Source: Pandoraea bronchicola
GTDB lineage: Bacteria > Pseudomonadota > Gammaproteobacteria > Burkholderiales > Burkholderiaceae
Reading direction: 5' to 3'
Assembly: GCF_902459805.1 (NCBI RefSeq)
Contig: NZ_CABPST010000007.1
Coordinates: forward strand, 124,001 to 188,000
DNA: 64,000 bases
In this document: positions 47,526-56,695 of the stretch, piece after piece
How the letters are laid out: each line of letters starts with the position of its first letter
Position numbering within the stretch: the stretch's first letter is position 1
Position numbers and translations under genes: made by a program
Notes under the pieces: generated by a model
Told to the model about the DNA's origin: nothing
What the model saw: the letters and a program-made list of their open reading frames with translations, nothing else
Database searches by the model: none

Positions 47526-48533
47526 TTATGCGGATGTCGCGGGCAAGACCTCGGCGCGGGTCACTACGAGTGCCGGAATCCGGGTGGCGGCGTCGGTGGT
47601 GTTGGCCGGTTGCCAGGCGAACGCCAACCCCTGCCATCGTGTCTGGACAGCCCCGAATGTTAGCACTGACCGGCCCGGGTTAAGGGGTTGCACCTGATTG
47701 CCATGCGCCAGCGTACCAGTGCACGGCGCGTCAACATGAAGGCGAACGGCATCGCCGCTGGCGGCGTCGAGCGCGAGCGTAAAGTCTCGATTTGCAGGCA
47801 GGCCGTCGCGCACTCTTACAACAGTGGACCCGATCTCGGCGTTGGCGTCACGTTGGGCGACGCCTGCGTAAAAGTACGGCAGGTGGGCGTCGTTCGTGGC
47901 GTCGATCATCTTGGGTGGCGCGTACATAAGGCGCTCACGGATGACCCGGCAAGGCGAGCCGACGGCGACGGAATAGGGCGGAATGTCGCGAGTGACGACC
48001 GAGTTGGCGCCGATGACGCACCCCCTGCCGATTGTGACGCCTGGCATGACCGATACGTTGATTCCGATCCAGCAGTCGTTACCGATGCTTACCGGGCGTG
48101 AACGCTCGGCCCATGGGCGGCCGCCGGCGAGCCGATCTTGCACGCGTATCGGCAGCGTAGGGGCGTATTCGAACGCGTGTTGCGCTGACGACGTGTAAAA
48201 ATTGGCGGCGAATACGCAGCCATCGCCGATCTCGACGTCTCCGTGCAATTGGCTGCGGTGCTGAATGCTGGTGCCTTCACCGATAACAATGCGTGCGCCG
48301 ACGCCGATTTCGCAGTCATTGCCGATCCATACATTTTGTCCTGCAATGAGCGAGCCGCCTTCCGGGATGCGCAGCACGCTCCGATGGCCCACATGGATTC
48401 CCGGGCCGAAAACGGCTGTGCCCGACTCGTACAAGAGCACTCCTAAGCCGCGCCTTACGTGTCGATGAGGCCACCATGCGGTGAGTCGTAAGCGTAGTGC
48501 GCTCGTTGCGCGGCGGATGAATCGCAGCGACAT
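47526..48533 (-). CDS. Left-handed beta-helix (hexapeptide) acyltransferase with C-terminal extension
   Basis: This 335-aa protein has hexapeptide repeats from about residue 45 to 185 (GPGIHVGHRSVLRIPEGGSLI, IGNDCEIGVGARIVIGEG, IGNDCWIGINVSVMPGVTIGRGCVIGANSVVTRDIPP in several coils) and the catalytic His region YTSSAQHAFEY. It transfers an acetyl or other acyl group to a sugar. About 125 C-terminal residues form an unrecognised beta-rich domain. It starts 1 nt after the dioxygenase stop. It could acylate the 3-amino sugar or modify the polymer. Confidence 0.82.
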   Translation of the reverse strand: MSLRFIRRATSALRLRLTAWWPHRHVRRGLGVLLYESGTAVFGPGIHVGHRSVLRIPEGGSLIAGQNVWIGNDCEIGVGARIVIGEGTSIQHRSQLHGDVEIGDGCVFAANFYTSSAQHAFEYAPTLPIRVQDRLAGGRPWAERSRPVSIGNDCWIGINVSVMPGVTIGRGCVIGANSVVTRDIPPYSVAVGSPCRVIRERLMYAPPKMIDATNDAHLPYFYAGVAQRDANAEIGSTVVRVRDGLPANRDFTLALDAASGDAVRLHVDAPCTGTLAHGNQVQPLNPGRSVLTFGAVQTRWQGLAFAWQPANTTDAATRIPALVVTRAEVLPATSA

Positions 48534-48534
48534 T

Positions 48535-49557
48535 TCAACGGTATGCCTGATAGATGTCGGGGGCGCGCCGAATCATGTCGGCCAGCGACGGGTCGCGCAC
48601 CTCGGAGATCGAGGCTTTCGGATATTCGGCGCCAAACAACGCATTGCTGAACTGCAATTGGAGTACAAGCCGGGACGATCCGCTCACATGCTTGCCCTTG
48701 TGAAGGCCACGCGTGTCTTCCACGATAATCGTGCCGCGCGGGGCGACAAACTCGATGTGGCGCTCTGGACCGAAGCATTCCATCACCTCCTCGTCTCGCA
48801 ACCGCACGTAGCCGCGCTTGCGCATTGCCCACGGGATGGCGCCTGTCCGATGGGAGCCGGCAATGAACGTGTGGGGACCATCGTCGGTGCCGACATCCGT
48901 CAGATAGACAAAGATCTTCAGCCATTTCACGCGATCCATGTCGAAGTGGAAGTATTGGGCAGCTTCTGCATCGGGACGGTCATGAAACGGCGTGTGCCAC
49001 CACATCGACAACACGTCGGCGCGAGGACGGCTGCCGAGATAGGACTGCGACAGTGCAATAAGCGACGGGTCTGCGAGCAACGCCTGAACGTCCGGATCGG
49101 AGAGCAGATCGGCCGGTTTGTAGTCGTAACGCACGGCCTTCGGATTCGCCGGATCGAAACGGGCCGCACTCACGTTGCCCTTGGTCTGCGGCTCGTGATC
49201 CATGCGTCGCCGCAAGGCGTCTGTGGTCAGCGCGAAATTCATGAGGCGCTCGCATGCGGCAGGCGAGAGCGCCGACGGAAACACGATATAGCCGTCCCGG
49301 CGAAGTGTGTCGACGTGACGCGTCAGTGCTTCACCGCGCAGATCGCCGAGGACGCCTTTGGGCGAAGGAATATCGATGGGGCGTTGACGACGGCCGATGA
49401 TGCGGCTTGCGATGTCGTTCGAGACGCCTCCCGAGAAGCAGAACAACTGAACCAACGCCATATGGCCGCGGTAGCTGGTAAGTCCTGAACGGAGATAACC
49501 CAGAACGGCGATCGGCAAGGCAAATAAACTACAGAGGGTCTTGGCAAAGAATCGCAT
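48535..49557 (-). CDS. Phytanoyl-CoA dioxygenase (PhyH)-like Fe(II)/2-oxoglutarate oxygenase
   Basis: This 340-aa protein has a hydrophobic N-terminus (FFAKTLCSLFALPIAVLGYL), the metal-binding HxD in AAQYFHFDMDRVKWLK, a distal His in DTRGLHKGKHVSG and a probable 2-oxoglutarate Arg (SSRLVLQLQF), in the PhyH order. Such oxygenases hydroxylate small molecules; within a glycan island a sugar, lipid or nucleotide-sugar substrate is likely but unproven. It is tightly followed by the acyltransferase gene. Confidence 0.78.
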   Translation of the reverse strand: MRFFAKTLCSLFALPIAVLGYLRSGLTSYRGHMALVQLFCFSGGVSNDIASRIIGRRQRPIDIPSPKGVLGDLRGEALTRHVDTLRRDGYIVFPSALSPAACERLMNFALTTDALRRRMDHEPQTKGNVSAARFDPANPKAVRYDYKPADLLSDPDVQALLADPSLIALSQSYLGSRPRADVLSMWWHTPFHDRPDAEAAQYFHFDMDRVKWLKIFVYLTDVGTDDGPHTFIAGSHRTGAIPWAMRKRGYVRLRDEEVMECFGPERHIEFVAPRGTIIVEDTRGLHKGKHVSGSSRLVLQLQFSNALFGAEYPKASISEVRDPSLADMIRRAPDIYQAYR

Positions 49558-49716
49558 GTTAATTATTCCGCTGGTTTCTTTGTGGCGATGCAAATGTGGA
49601 CCGAAAGCCCGGATGGTACCAGCACGCCCATTGGCTCACGTGTGACAACGTGTCGCCCGATCAGCGCGCGGTCGACGTTCAACGCCGACCGATAAGGATT
49701 CGGGAGCGAACAACGT

Positions 49717-51240
49717 TCACCGCAGGAGTTTCTTGATGAAAATGTTGCCCTGGCGCGTATAGCCGTTGCGCTGGAAGAGCCGGTGAGATGCGACGTTCTC
49801 GTCCAGCACCTCGGCGGTAATCGCACCGACCTCGACAAAACCATTGCGCAGATATGATTCGGAGGCGCACAGCAACTCACTTCCCAGCCCGCGTGAATTG
49901 ATAAGCGGGTCGAGATAGATCGATATTTCCGCCTCCGTCCCGATGCCGTCGAGATCATACCGCACAACCCCCACTGGAACGCCCTGGCGGGAGCCGATCA
50001 GCAGCATCTGCCGGGGGTTGCTTAGGACGCGTTCGACCCACGCGCGATGTTGTTCCCACTCGATAGGCGCAGAACTGCGCGAGACACTGCGGATCTTTTC
50101 GTGATTGCGCCACGTGTACATGATGGCGGCATCCGAGGCGGTGGCGCGGCGCATCGCGACGCTGAAAATGCCGATGGCGCGGCGCACCCGATCGACGCCC
50201 ATGCCATGAACCGCACCGAAGGCGGTGCGGGAAATAGAGGCCAGCAGCGCCGGCTGATTCATCGTGTCGCGCAGGTACTCGGCCAGCGCTTGTGGATCGG
50301 CGGCAGAGACCTCTGGGGCGAGCAATAGGCCTGCGGCGGCTGCCGCTGCCACGACGTCGCGTTGGTTGTCCGCTACCACAAATGTGATGGTTGGCAACCC
50401 CAGACAGCATCGCTCCCAGGTGGCTGTGCCGCCGGCGCCGATGCACAAATCGGCTTCCGCCATTAGTTCCGCCATGCGGGTTGTCTGGACATGGCACGCA
50501 TATCCCAACGCTTTGCAACGGGCCCGGATGCCCTCGAGATCAGGATGTTGCGCGCCGATAACCACGTCGACCGCCACGTCGGTCAGCGCCGCGCGCTGCA
50601 GGGCGTCCAGCGCCATACGTGTGTAGTTCTCGGCATCCATGCCGCCGAAGAAGACCAAAATGCGCCGCACGGTGCCGCTTCGTGGACCGATCTGTTGACG
50701 CAGCGCAAGGAACTCGGGCCGGAGCAGTGCATAGTCGGGGCCAAGCAGACGCGCACAGTTCGGCGGCACGAGATCGAGATAACGCGTCGCCATGCCGGCG
50801 TGAAAGTTCTGGTCGAGGAGCCAGTCGCATACGTGTGCGCGATCGGCGAGATCGTCGATCACCAGTATGTGTTTCGCTTTGTCGCGGACCAAACGTTCCC
50901 AACGGGCGTCGATCGCGTAGTGATCGACGATAAGCCGGTCGCAGTCTGATTCCCCAATGACGCACAGCGTATCCCTGGCGTCCTGCGCCTGAGGGGCGCC
51001 GAGCCATGCCTCATGAGCGAGCGGATCTGCGTATTCGGGGACGACGGGTGCACCGAGCGGGAGTCGGGTAACGTCGTGTCCGTTGGCTTTCAGCAACGCT
51101 TCGAGCGCATCGGGAAGATGGCGGCAAATAAAGTGGGCCCGAGAGACGAAGGGCCGGATTGCGTTGGCCAAAGCAAGGCAGCGCATCACGTGGCCGCTAC
51201 CTGTCTGAAGCGAGGCATCGACCCTGAAGAAAACATTCAT
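49717..51240 (-). CDS. PseG-PseH fusion: UDP-6-deoxy-AltdiNAc hydrolase with N-acetyltransferase
   Basis: This 507-aa protein joins two pathway enzymes. Residues 1-355 are PseG (MNVFFRVDASLQTGSGHVMR with catalytic His17, VIDDLADRAHVCDWLLDQNF, GGTATWERCCLGLPTITFVV), which removes UDP. Residues 360-507 are a GNAT domain of PseH type (RRATASDAAIMYTWRNHEKI, IYLDPLINSRGLGSELL, ENVASHRLFQRNGY), which acetylates the 4-amino group. The continuous open frame shows a true fusion, not a frameshift. It is the first gene of the minus-strand island, divergent from the oxidase operon. Confidence 0.93.
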   Translation of the reverse strand: MNVFFRVDASLQTGSGHVMRCLALANAIRPFVSRAHFICRHLPDALEALLKANGHDVTRLPLGAPVVPEYADPLAHEAWLGAPQAQDARDTLCVIGESDCDRLIVDHYAIDARWERLVRDKAKHILVIDDLADRAHVCDWLLDQNFHAGMATRYLDLVPPNCARLLGPDYALLRPEFLALRQQIGPRSGTVRRILVFFGGMDAENYTRMALDALQRAALTDVAVDVVIGAQHPDLEGIRARCKALGYACHVQTTRMAELMAEADLCIGAGGTATWERCCLGLPTITFVVADNQRDVVAAAAAAGLLLAPEVSAADPQALAEYLRDTMNQPALLASISRTAFGAVHGMGVDRVRRAIGIFSVAMRRATASDAAIMYTWRNHEKIRSVSRSSAPIEWEQHRAWVERVLSNPRQMLLIGSRQGVPVGVVRYDLDGIGTEAEISIYLDPLINSRGLGSELLCASESYLRNGFVEVGAITAEVLDENVASHRLFQRNGYTRQGNIFIKKLLR

Positions 51241-51371
51241 CTGCGGCAATCGAAAAGGGGTTATGCGAGTTACCCGCGCCGGGAGGGCGCGAACCACGTA
51301 AGTTTAACCCCACGACTCTGAAATAGCGGCCTCGCGGCGTCTTGTGGCGCTGATTGCACAACCTTTCTACC

Positions 51372-51399
51372 TTGACAGACCGATTTCCCGCACTAGCCT
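51372..51399 (+). promoter_or_regulatory. Promoter candidate of the caa3 oxidase operon
   Basis: A perfect -35 TTGACA (51372-51377) and a weak -10 TAGCCT (51394-51399) are spaced by 16 nt, placing transcription start about 10-25 nt before the start codon. It lies in the 189-nt divergent gap with pseGH. Confidence 0.4.
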
Positions 51400-51429
51400 T
51401 AGCTAATATATGCGGTGAGTCCCCGAGAC

Positions 51430-52971
51430 ATGGCCCTCCCCATCCTTCTGATCGTCATTGTCGCCGCCGCGCTCGCCTTTCACTTCTGGAGCCCGTGGTG
51501 GCTGACCCCGCTGGCGTCGAACTGGCGCCAGATGGACGATACCCTCACCATTACGCTGGTCATCACCGGCGTAGCCTTCGTTGTCGTCAATCTTTTCGTG
51601 GCGTGGGCGATCTTCCGCTATCGCCATCGCGACGGACATCGGGCCGCCTACGAACCCCATAACCGCCGTCTCGAAGGCTGGCTCATCGGCATCACCACCA
51701 TTGGCATCGCCGCGATGCTGGCCCCCGGGCTATTCGTCTATGCCAAGCTCATCGATCCGCCGGCCAATGCGCGGGTTGTCGAGGTCGTCGGTCAGCAGTG
51801 GCAGTGGCGCTTCCGCCTGCCCGGTCCGGATGGCCGTCTCGGCAGTTCCGACCCCAGCTACGTCACCGCCGAGAACCCGCTTGGCCTGAATCCCAAGGAC
51901 CCGGCGAATCAGGACAACCGTATCGTTGACGCCCCCGAACTGCATCTGCTCGTCGGCGAGCCGGTGAAATTGCTGCTGCGCGCCAAAGACGTTCTGCACG
52001 ATTTCTATGTCCCGCCGTTTCGCACGCGCATGAACATGGTGCCGGGCATGGTCACGCAAATGTGGCTCACACCGACACGCACGGGACGGTTCGACATCCT
52101 CTGCGCCCAGCTCTGCGGCGTAGGCCACGCGAACATGCGCGGTGTGGTGGTCGTCGACGATAAGCCCGCCTACGAGGCCTGGGTGGCCAGCTTGCCCACA
52201 TTTGCTGCACTGCAAGCACAGCATGCGGGGGCGGCGACGTCGGACCCGCTTGCGGCCAAGGGAAAGCTGCTCGCGCAAGCCAAGGGATGCGCCAGTTGCC
52301 ACACCGTCGACGGCTCGCCCGGTGTCGGGCCCACATGGCACGGCCTGTACGGCAAGACAGAGACGTTCCAGGACGGTAGTTCGGCGCACGTCGACGATGC
52401 CTACCTCACCGCCTTCATCCGCAATCCGACCGAACGCGTGCCCAAAGGCTTTGCACCGATCATGCCGAAGCTCGATCTGACCGACGACGACCTGAAGGCG
52501 CTCATCGCTTACATCAAGACGCTCAGTCCTGCGGCTTCGCCCGGCGCTGCACCCGGCCAGCCGGTCGCACCGCCTGCTGCACCCGCCGCCCCGGTTGCTG
52601 CGCAGCGCGTCACGCCGGTTTCTTCAGCCAATACGCCCGCACACGCGCTTCATGTGGCTTCCGCTCTTATGTCGACGTCCGCGCCGCCCGCGCCTTCGAT
52701 CTCCGCACCGGTCATGCAACTGGCGCAGAACACGCTACAGACGCCACGGGCGCCGGCACAATTCGCGCCGCTGACGCCGTCGTCATCGCCGGATTCCGGC
52801 GCGCAGCCGCCATCCCAACCTGCACGTCGGCAAGGCGGCACAGCCGGCCTGCCGTTGCAGAACAATCCGAACACTTATGCGCCGCCGCTCGCCATCCCGC
52901 CCTCGCCGTCCGGCGGTCCGCCGCCGGGGCCGGCGCAGCCGAGTGTGCCGATGATTCGACCCGCACCGTAA
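51430..52971 (+). CDS. ctaC: Cytochrome c oxidase subunit II with fused cytochrome c (caa3 type)
   Basis: This 513-aa protein has hydrophobic segments at about 3-22, 40-62 and 85-106, then a cupredoxin domain with CuA ligands His190 and CAQLCGVGHANM (Cys225, Cys229, His233, Met236), then a cytochrome c domain with CASCH (287-291) and a Met ligand in APIMPKL. The last 135 residues are extremely Pro/Ala/Ser-rich, an unusual tail of unknown use, perhaps periplasmic tethering. A GTG at 51415 is an alternative start. It accepts electrons from soluble cytochrome c. Confidence 0.93.
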   Translation: MALPILLIVIVAAALAFHFWSPWWLTPLASNWRQMDDTLTITLVITGVAFVVVNLFVAWAIFRYRHRDGHRAAYEPHNRRLEGWLIGITTIGIAAMLAPGLFVYAKLIDPPANARVVEVVGQQWQWRFRLPGPDGRLGSSDPSYVTAENPLGLNPKDPANQDNRIVDAPELHLLVGEPVKLLLRAKDVLHDFYVPPFRTRMNMVPGMVTQMWLTPTRTGRFDILCAQLCGVGHANMRGVVVVDDKPAYEAWVASLPTFAALQAQHAGAATSDPLAAKGKLLAQAKGCASCHTVDGSPGVGPTWHGLYGKTETFQDGSSAHVDDAYLTAFIRNPTERVPKGFAPIMPKLDLTDDDLKALIAYIKTLSPAASPGAAPGQPVAPPAAPAAPVAAQRVTPVSSANTPAHALHVASALMSTSAPPAPSISAPVMQLAQNTLQTPRAPAQFAPLTPSSSPDSGAQPPSQPARRQGGTAGLPLQNNPNTYAPPLAIPPSPSGGPPPGPAQPSVPMIRPAP

Positions 52972-53101
52972 TTCGCACGGCACCTGCAGAAACAAGCGCG
53001 AGAAGCAAGCGCGAGAGGCAACACCGAGCGACGCAACTGAGAGACGAAACCGAAAGCACGAGACACAACGCCGCACTGACAACAACACAGGGAGACATCT
53101 C

Positions 53102-54976
53102 ATGACCGGAGATCCCGACAGTTCCGACAGCACTGCTCATGCCGGTGCGCCCGCCGGCGGCGCCTACAGCTTCTGGACGAAGTACGTCTGGAGCCAGGAC
53201 CACAAGGTGATCGCCGTGCAATACACATGCACGGCCATCGCAGTCGGGCTCGTGGGCCTCGTGCTCTCGAATCTCATGCGCATGCAACTGGGCTTCCCCG
53301 GCAAGTTCTCCTTCATCGACGCGAATCACTACTACCAGTACGTCACCATGCACGGCATGATCATGGTGATCTACCTGCTCACAGCGCTCTTCCTCGGCGG
53401 TTTCGGCAACTACCTCATTCCGTTGATGGTCGGTGCGCGCGACATGGTTTTCCCGTTTCTGAACATGCTCAGCTACTGGGTCTATCTGCTCGCGGTCATC
53501 GTGCTGCTGGCGAGCTTTTTCGTGCCGGGCGGTCCGACGGGCGCGGGCTGGACGCTCTATCCTCCACAAGCGATTCTGCCGGGCACACCGGGCACCGAGT
53601 GGGGCATCGTGTTGATGCTCATCTCGCTGGCCATCTTCATCGTCGCGGCCACGATGGGCGGTCTGAACTATGTGACGACGGTACTGCAGGCGCGCACCGA
53701 GGGCATGACGTTGCTGCGCATGCCACTCACCGTCTGGGGCATCGTGATGGCGACGGTGCTCGCGCTGCTGGCGTTCCCCGCGTTGTTCGTCTCCGCCGTG
53801 ATGATGTTGCTCGACAAGACATTGCACACGAGCTTCTTCATGCCCGCGCTCGTGTCGATGGGGCAACCGCTCGACTATCGCGGCGGCAGTCCGCTGCTGT
53901 TCCAGCACCTGTTCTGGTTCTTCGGTCACCCGGAGGTGTACATCGTTGCGCTGCCCGCGTTCGGCATCGTGTCGGATCTCATCAGCGTGCACGCGCGCAA
54001 GAACATATTCGGCTACCGCATGATGGTCTGGGCGATTCTCGCCATCGGCGTGCTGTCGTTCATCGTGTGGGCGCATCACATGTTCATCAGCGGCATGAAT
54101 CCGTACTTCGGATTTCTTTTTGCGACGACCACACTCATCATCGCCATCCCGACGGCCATCAAGGTCTACAACTGGGTGCTCACGCTCTGGCGTGGCGACA
54201 TTCATCTGACGGTGCCGATGCTGTTCGCCATCGGCTTCATCAGCACGTTTGTCATCGGCGGACTGACCGGACTGTTCCTCGGCAACGTGAGCGTGGACAT
54301 GCCGCTGTCCAACACCTATTTCGTGGTCGCGCATTTCCATATGGTGATGGGCGTCGCCCCCTTGCTGGTGATCTTCGGCGGCATCTATCACTGGTATCCG
54401 CTCGTCACCGGCAGGCGTCTGAACGACCGCCTCGGACAGTGGCATTTCTGGATCACGTTTCTCGGCACCTACGCGATCTTCTTTCCGATGCATTACCTCG
54501 GCGTGCTCGGCATGCCGCGCCGCTACTACGAGTTCCAGAACTACAGCTTCATTCCCGAATCGGCGCACACGATGAACACCTACATTTCGGTGGCGGCGTT
54601 CATTGTCGCGGCCGGTCAGTTGATGTTCCTGTTCAATCTCGCGTGGAGTCTGCGGCACGGCAAACCGGCGGGCGCGAATCCGTGGCGAGCGGCTTCGCTC
54701 GAATGGCAAACGCCTGACGTGCCACCTGTTCATGGCAACTGGGGGCCGGTGCTACCGGTGGCCTATCGCTGGCCGTATGAGTACAGCGTGCCGGGCGATA
54801 TCGACGACTTCGTGCCACAGAATCTCGCGCCCGATCTCCGACGGCCAGCCACGCTGGTGCATGGCGATTCGGCGGCGCTGCATCGCCGCGACGCCTCGCC
54901 ACCGACGCCACCCGATTCAACGGGCACACCACGCACACCGGGTACGCCCGATGCCCCCAAGGGAGCCACGCCATGA
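53102..54976 (+). CDS. ctaD: Cytochrome c oxidase subunit I
   Basis: This 624-aa protein has twelve membrane helices and all haem-copper ligands: MHGMIM (haem a His), FFGHPEVYIVALP (CuB His, cross-linked Tyr, and the Glu of A1-type oxidases), WAHHMFISGM (two CuB His) and FVVAHFHMVMG (haem a3 and haem a His). The D-channel region reads GNYLIPLMVGARDM...FLNMLSYW, with Arg and Met where most A1 enzymes have Pro and Asn. The C-terminal 60 residues are Pro/Thr-rich. GGGAG precedes the ATG, and the stop overlaps the next gene by 4 nt. Confidence 0.96.
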   Translation: MTGDPDSSDSTAHAGAPAGGAYSFWTKYVWSQDHKVIAVQYTCTAIAVGLVGLVLSNLMRMQLGFPGKFSFIDANHYYQYVTMHGMIMVIYLLTALFLGGFGNYLIPLMVGARDMVFPFLNMLSYWVYLLAVIVLLASFFVPGGPTGAGWTLYPPQAILPGTPGTEWGIVLMLISLAIFIVAATMGGLNYVTTVLQARTEGMTLLRMPLTVWGIVMATVLALLAFPALFVSAVMMLLDKTLHTSFFMPALVSMGQPLDYRGGSPLLFQHLFWFFGHPEVYIVALPAFGIVSDLISVHARKNIFGYRMMVWAILAIGVLSFIVWAHHMFISGMNPYFGFLFATTTLIIAIPTAIKVYNWVLTLWRGDIHLTVPMLFAIGFISTFVIGGLTGLFLGNVSVDMPLSNTYFVVAHFHMVMGVAPLLVIFGGIYHWYPLVTGRRLNDRLGQWHFWITFLGTYAIFFPMHYLGVLGMPRRYYEFQNYSFIPESAHTMNTYISVAAFIVAAGQLMFLFNLAWSLRHGKPAGANPWRAASLEWQTPDVPPVHGNWGPVLPVAYRWPYEYSVPGDIDDFVPQNLAPDLRRPATLVHGDSAALHRRDASPPTPPDSTGTPRTPGTPDAPKGATP

Positions 54977-55608
54977 GACCTGTTCCATCCTGGCCGTCAA
55001 CGCCACCGGGGGGCGCGCCGATTGCGCTGCCGCGTCGTCGCGCGGCGTCGCAAATCGCGCTCTGGTGGTTGATGGGGGTGATCGGCGTGTTGTTCGCGTT
55101 GATGCTTGTCGCTTACGTGATGCGCATGAGCCAAGGTGACTGGCGCCCGCTACCGCCGGTCAACGCGTTGTGGGTCAACACTGGGGTACTGGCCGCCGCA
55201 TGCATCGTGATGCAGTCGTCGGCCTCGCAGGCCAGACGCGGCGAGCTACGGCGCTCGCGGCGCGAATGGCGACTCGCGGGTGCGCTGGCGCTCGCGTTCG
55301 TCGTCGGCCAACTGTGGGTCTGGCGCGATCTGGTCGCGCGTCGCTACGGGGTGTCCGGCAATCCGGCGAACAGCTTCTTCTTTCTGTTGACGGGTCTGCA
55401 CGCGCTGCATCTGATCGGCGGATGGGTGGCGTGGGCATGTCTGCTACCGCGCCGTCTCACGCCCGCCACGCGCGCCCGCCGTCTGTCGTTGACCGCACAG
55501 TACTGGCACTTCCTGTTCGTGCTCTGGGTCGTGTTGTTCGCGGCGATCGTCAACCTCACGCCGGAGATCGCGCAGCGCTTGTGCGGCACCGGCGGGTTGA
55601 GCCCGTGA
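54973..55608 (+). CDS. Haem-copper oxidase subunit III-like protein (first copy)
   Basis: This 211-aa membrane protein has five hydrophobic segments. The C-terminal part has NSFFFLLTGLHALHLIGGWVAW and TAQYWHFLFVLWVVLFA, the conserved helices of CtaE subunit III (His in GLHALHL and Trp-His in YWHF). The N-terminal half is divergent and shorter than standard subunit III. It overlaps ctaD by 4 nt, so it is stoichiometrically coupled. Confidence 0.85.
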   Translation: MRPVPSWPSTPPGGAPIALPRRRAASQIALWWLMGVIGVLFALMLVAYVMRMSQGDWRPLPPVNALWVNTGVLAAACIVMQSSASQARRGELRRSRREWRLAGALALAFVVGQLWVWRDLVARRYGVSGNPANSFFFLLTGLHALHLIGGWVAWACLLPRRLTPATRARRLSLTAQYWHFLFVLWVVLFAAIVNLTPEIAQRLCGTGGLSP

Positions 55609-55629
55609 GGTGATGCGAGGAGTTGCATC

Positions 55630-56322
55630 GTGAATACGCCATCGTCTGCCGTTCCCTCCGCAGCGCAGCCACCCGACGGCTGGCGCGGTGTCGTCGCCGA
55701 CTGGTCGGGAGATCGCGCCGCGTTCCACGTGCCGTGGGGCAAGGCGATGATGTGGATCTTCCTGCTCTCCGACACGTTCGTGTTCAGCAGCTTCCTCATC
55801 GGCTACATGACGGTACGAATATCGACGACCGCGGCGTGGCCCAATCCGGCAGAGATCTTCGCGCTGAACGTGAACGGTCATCCGGTGCCGCTGCTGCTTA
55901 TCGCGATCATGACGTTCGTACTCATCAGCAGCAGCGGAAGCATGGCGATGGCAGTGAACTTCGCTTACCGGCGAGATCGCGACAAGACAGCCGCGTGTAT
56001 TCTCGCGACCGCCTATCTCGGCATGGCGTTCGTCGGCATGCAGGCGTTCGAATGGACGAACCTGATCGTGCATGAAGGCATTCGCCCGTGGGGCAATTCG
56101 ATGGGCGCGGCGCAGTTCGGTGCGTGTTTCTTCATGATCACCGGTTTTCACGGGTTACACGTGAGCGCGGGCGTCATCTATCTGCTCACGGTGATGCGCA
56201 AGGTGCTCAACGGCACGCTCGAGCGACGCAACAATTACCAACTCGTCGAGATCGCGGGCCTTTACTGGCACTTCGTCGATCTGGTCTGGGTGTTCATCTT
56301 TGCGCTGTTCTATCTCTGGTAG
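55630..56322 (+). CDS. ctaE: Haem-copper oxidase subunit III (second copy)
   Basis: This 230-aa protein has helices matching CtaE: KAMMWIFLLSDTFVFSSFLIG, LGMAFVGMQAFEWTNLI, FFMITGFHGLHVSAGVIYL and IAGLYWHFVDLVWVFIFALFYLW (positions about 210-230). The conserved Glu of subunit III lies in AFEW. It is a better match to canonical subunit III than its upstream neighbour. GAGGAGTTGCATC precedes the start codon. Confidence 0.93.
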   Translation: MNTPSSAVPSAAQPPDGWRGVVADWSGDRAAFHVPWGKAMMWIFLLSDTFVFSSFLIGYMTVRISTTAAWPNPAEIFALNVNGHPVPLLLIAIMTFVLISSSGSMAMAVNFAYRRDRDKTAACILATAYLGMAFVGMQAFEWTNLIVHEGIRPWGNSMGAAQFGACFFMITGFHGLHVSAGVIYLLTVMRKVLNGTLERRNNYQLVEIAGLYWHFVDLVWVFIFALFYLW

Positions 56323-56330
56323 GAGGAGCG

Positions 56331-56687
56331 ATGGAATCCTCTTCGACATCCGCTTTGCACACCGCCGTGACCGGTGGCGAAGCCAAGGGCCAGGAGCATT
56401 CGGTCGGCATCTACCTCAAGGTGTGGGGGTTGCTGTTCGTGCTCTCGACGCTGTCGTATCTGGTCGACTACGCGAACTTGCAAGGCTATCTGCGCTGGGG
56501 GCTGATCCTCGCGCTGATGGTAGCCAAAGCAGGGCTTATCGTGGCGGTGTTCATGCATATGCGCTGGGAGCGTCTCGCGCTCGTCTACGCGATTCTGATC
56601 CCGCCGCTCGCGCTGCTGGTATTGATGGCATTAATGGCCACCGAGGCCGACTACACGTTCCTCACGCGGCTCGCCCATTTTCACTGA
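56331..56687 (+). CDS. ctaF: Cytochrome c oxidase subunit IV-like protein (CtaF/CyoD type)
   Basis: This 118-aa small protein has three hydrophobic helices (YLKVWGLLFVLSTLSYLVDY, LILALMVAKAGLIVAVFMHMRWE, LALVYAILIPPLALLVLMAL) and the family motif VAVFMHMRWE. It stabilises the oxidase. A consensus AGGAGGAG precedes ATG 56331. It closes the five-gene oxidase operon and converges on the LysR gene with an 8-nt gap and no visible terminator. Confidence 0.9.
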   Translation: MESSSTSALHTAVTGGEAKGQEHSVGIYLKVWGLLFVLSTLSYLVDYANLQGYLRWGLILALMVAKAGLIVAVFMHMRWERLALVYAILIPPLALLVLMALMATEADYTFLTRLAHFH

Positions 56688-56695
56688 GCCGGGCG

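Noticed and set aside
52712-54733. A 673-codon open frame on the minus strand opposite the oxidase genes
   Set aside because: It lies fully antisense to ctaC and ctaD, which have complete catalytic motifs. Its product is His/Arg/Glu-rich with no domain, the expected mirror of GC-rich coding DNA.
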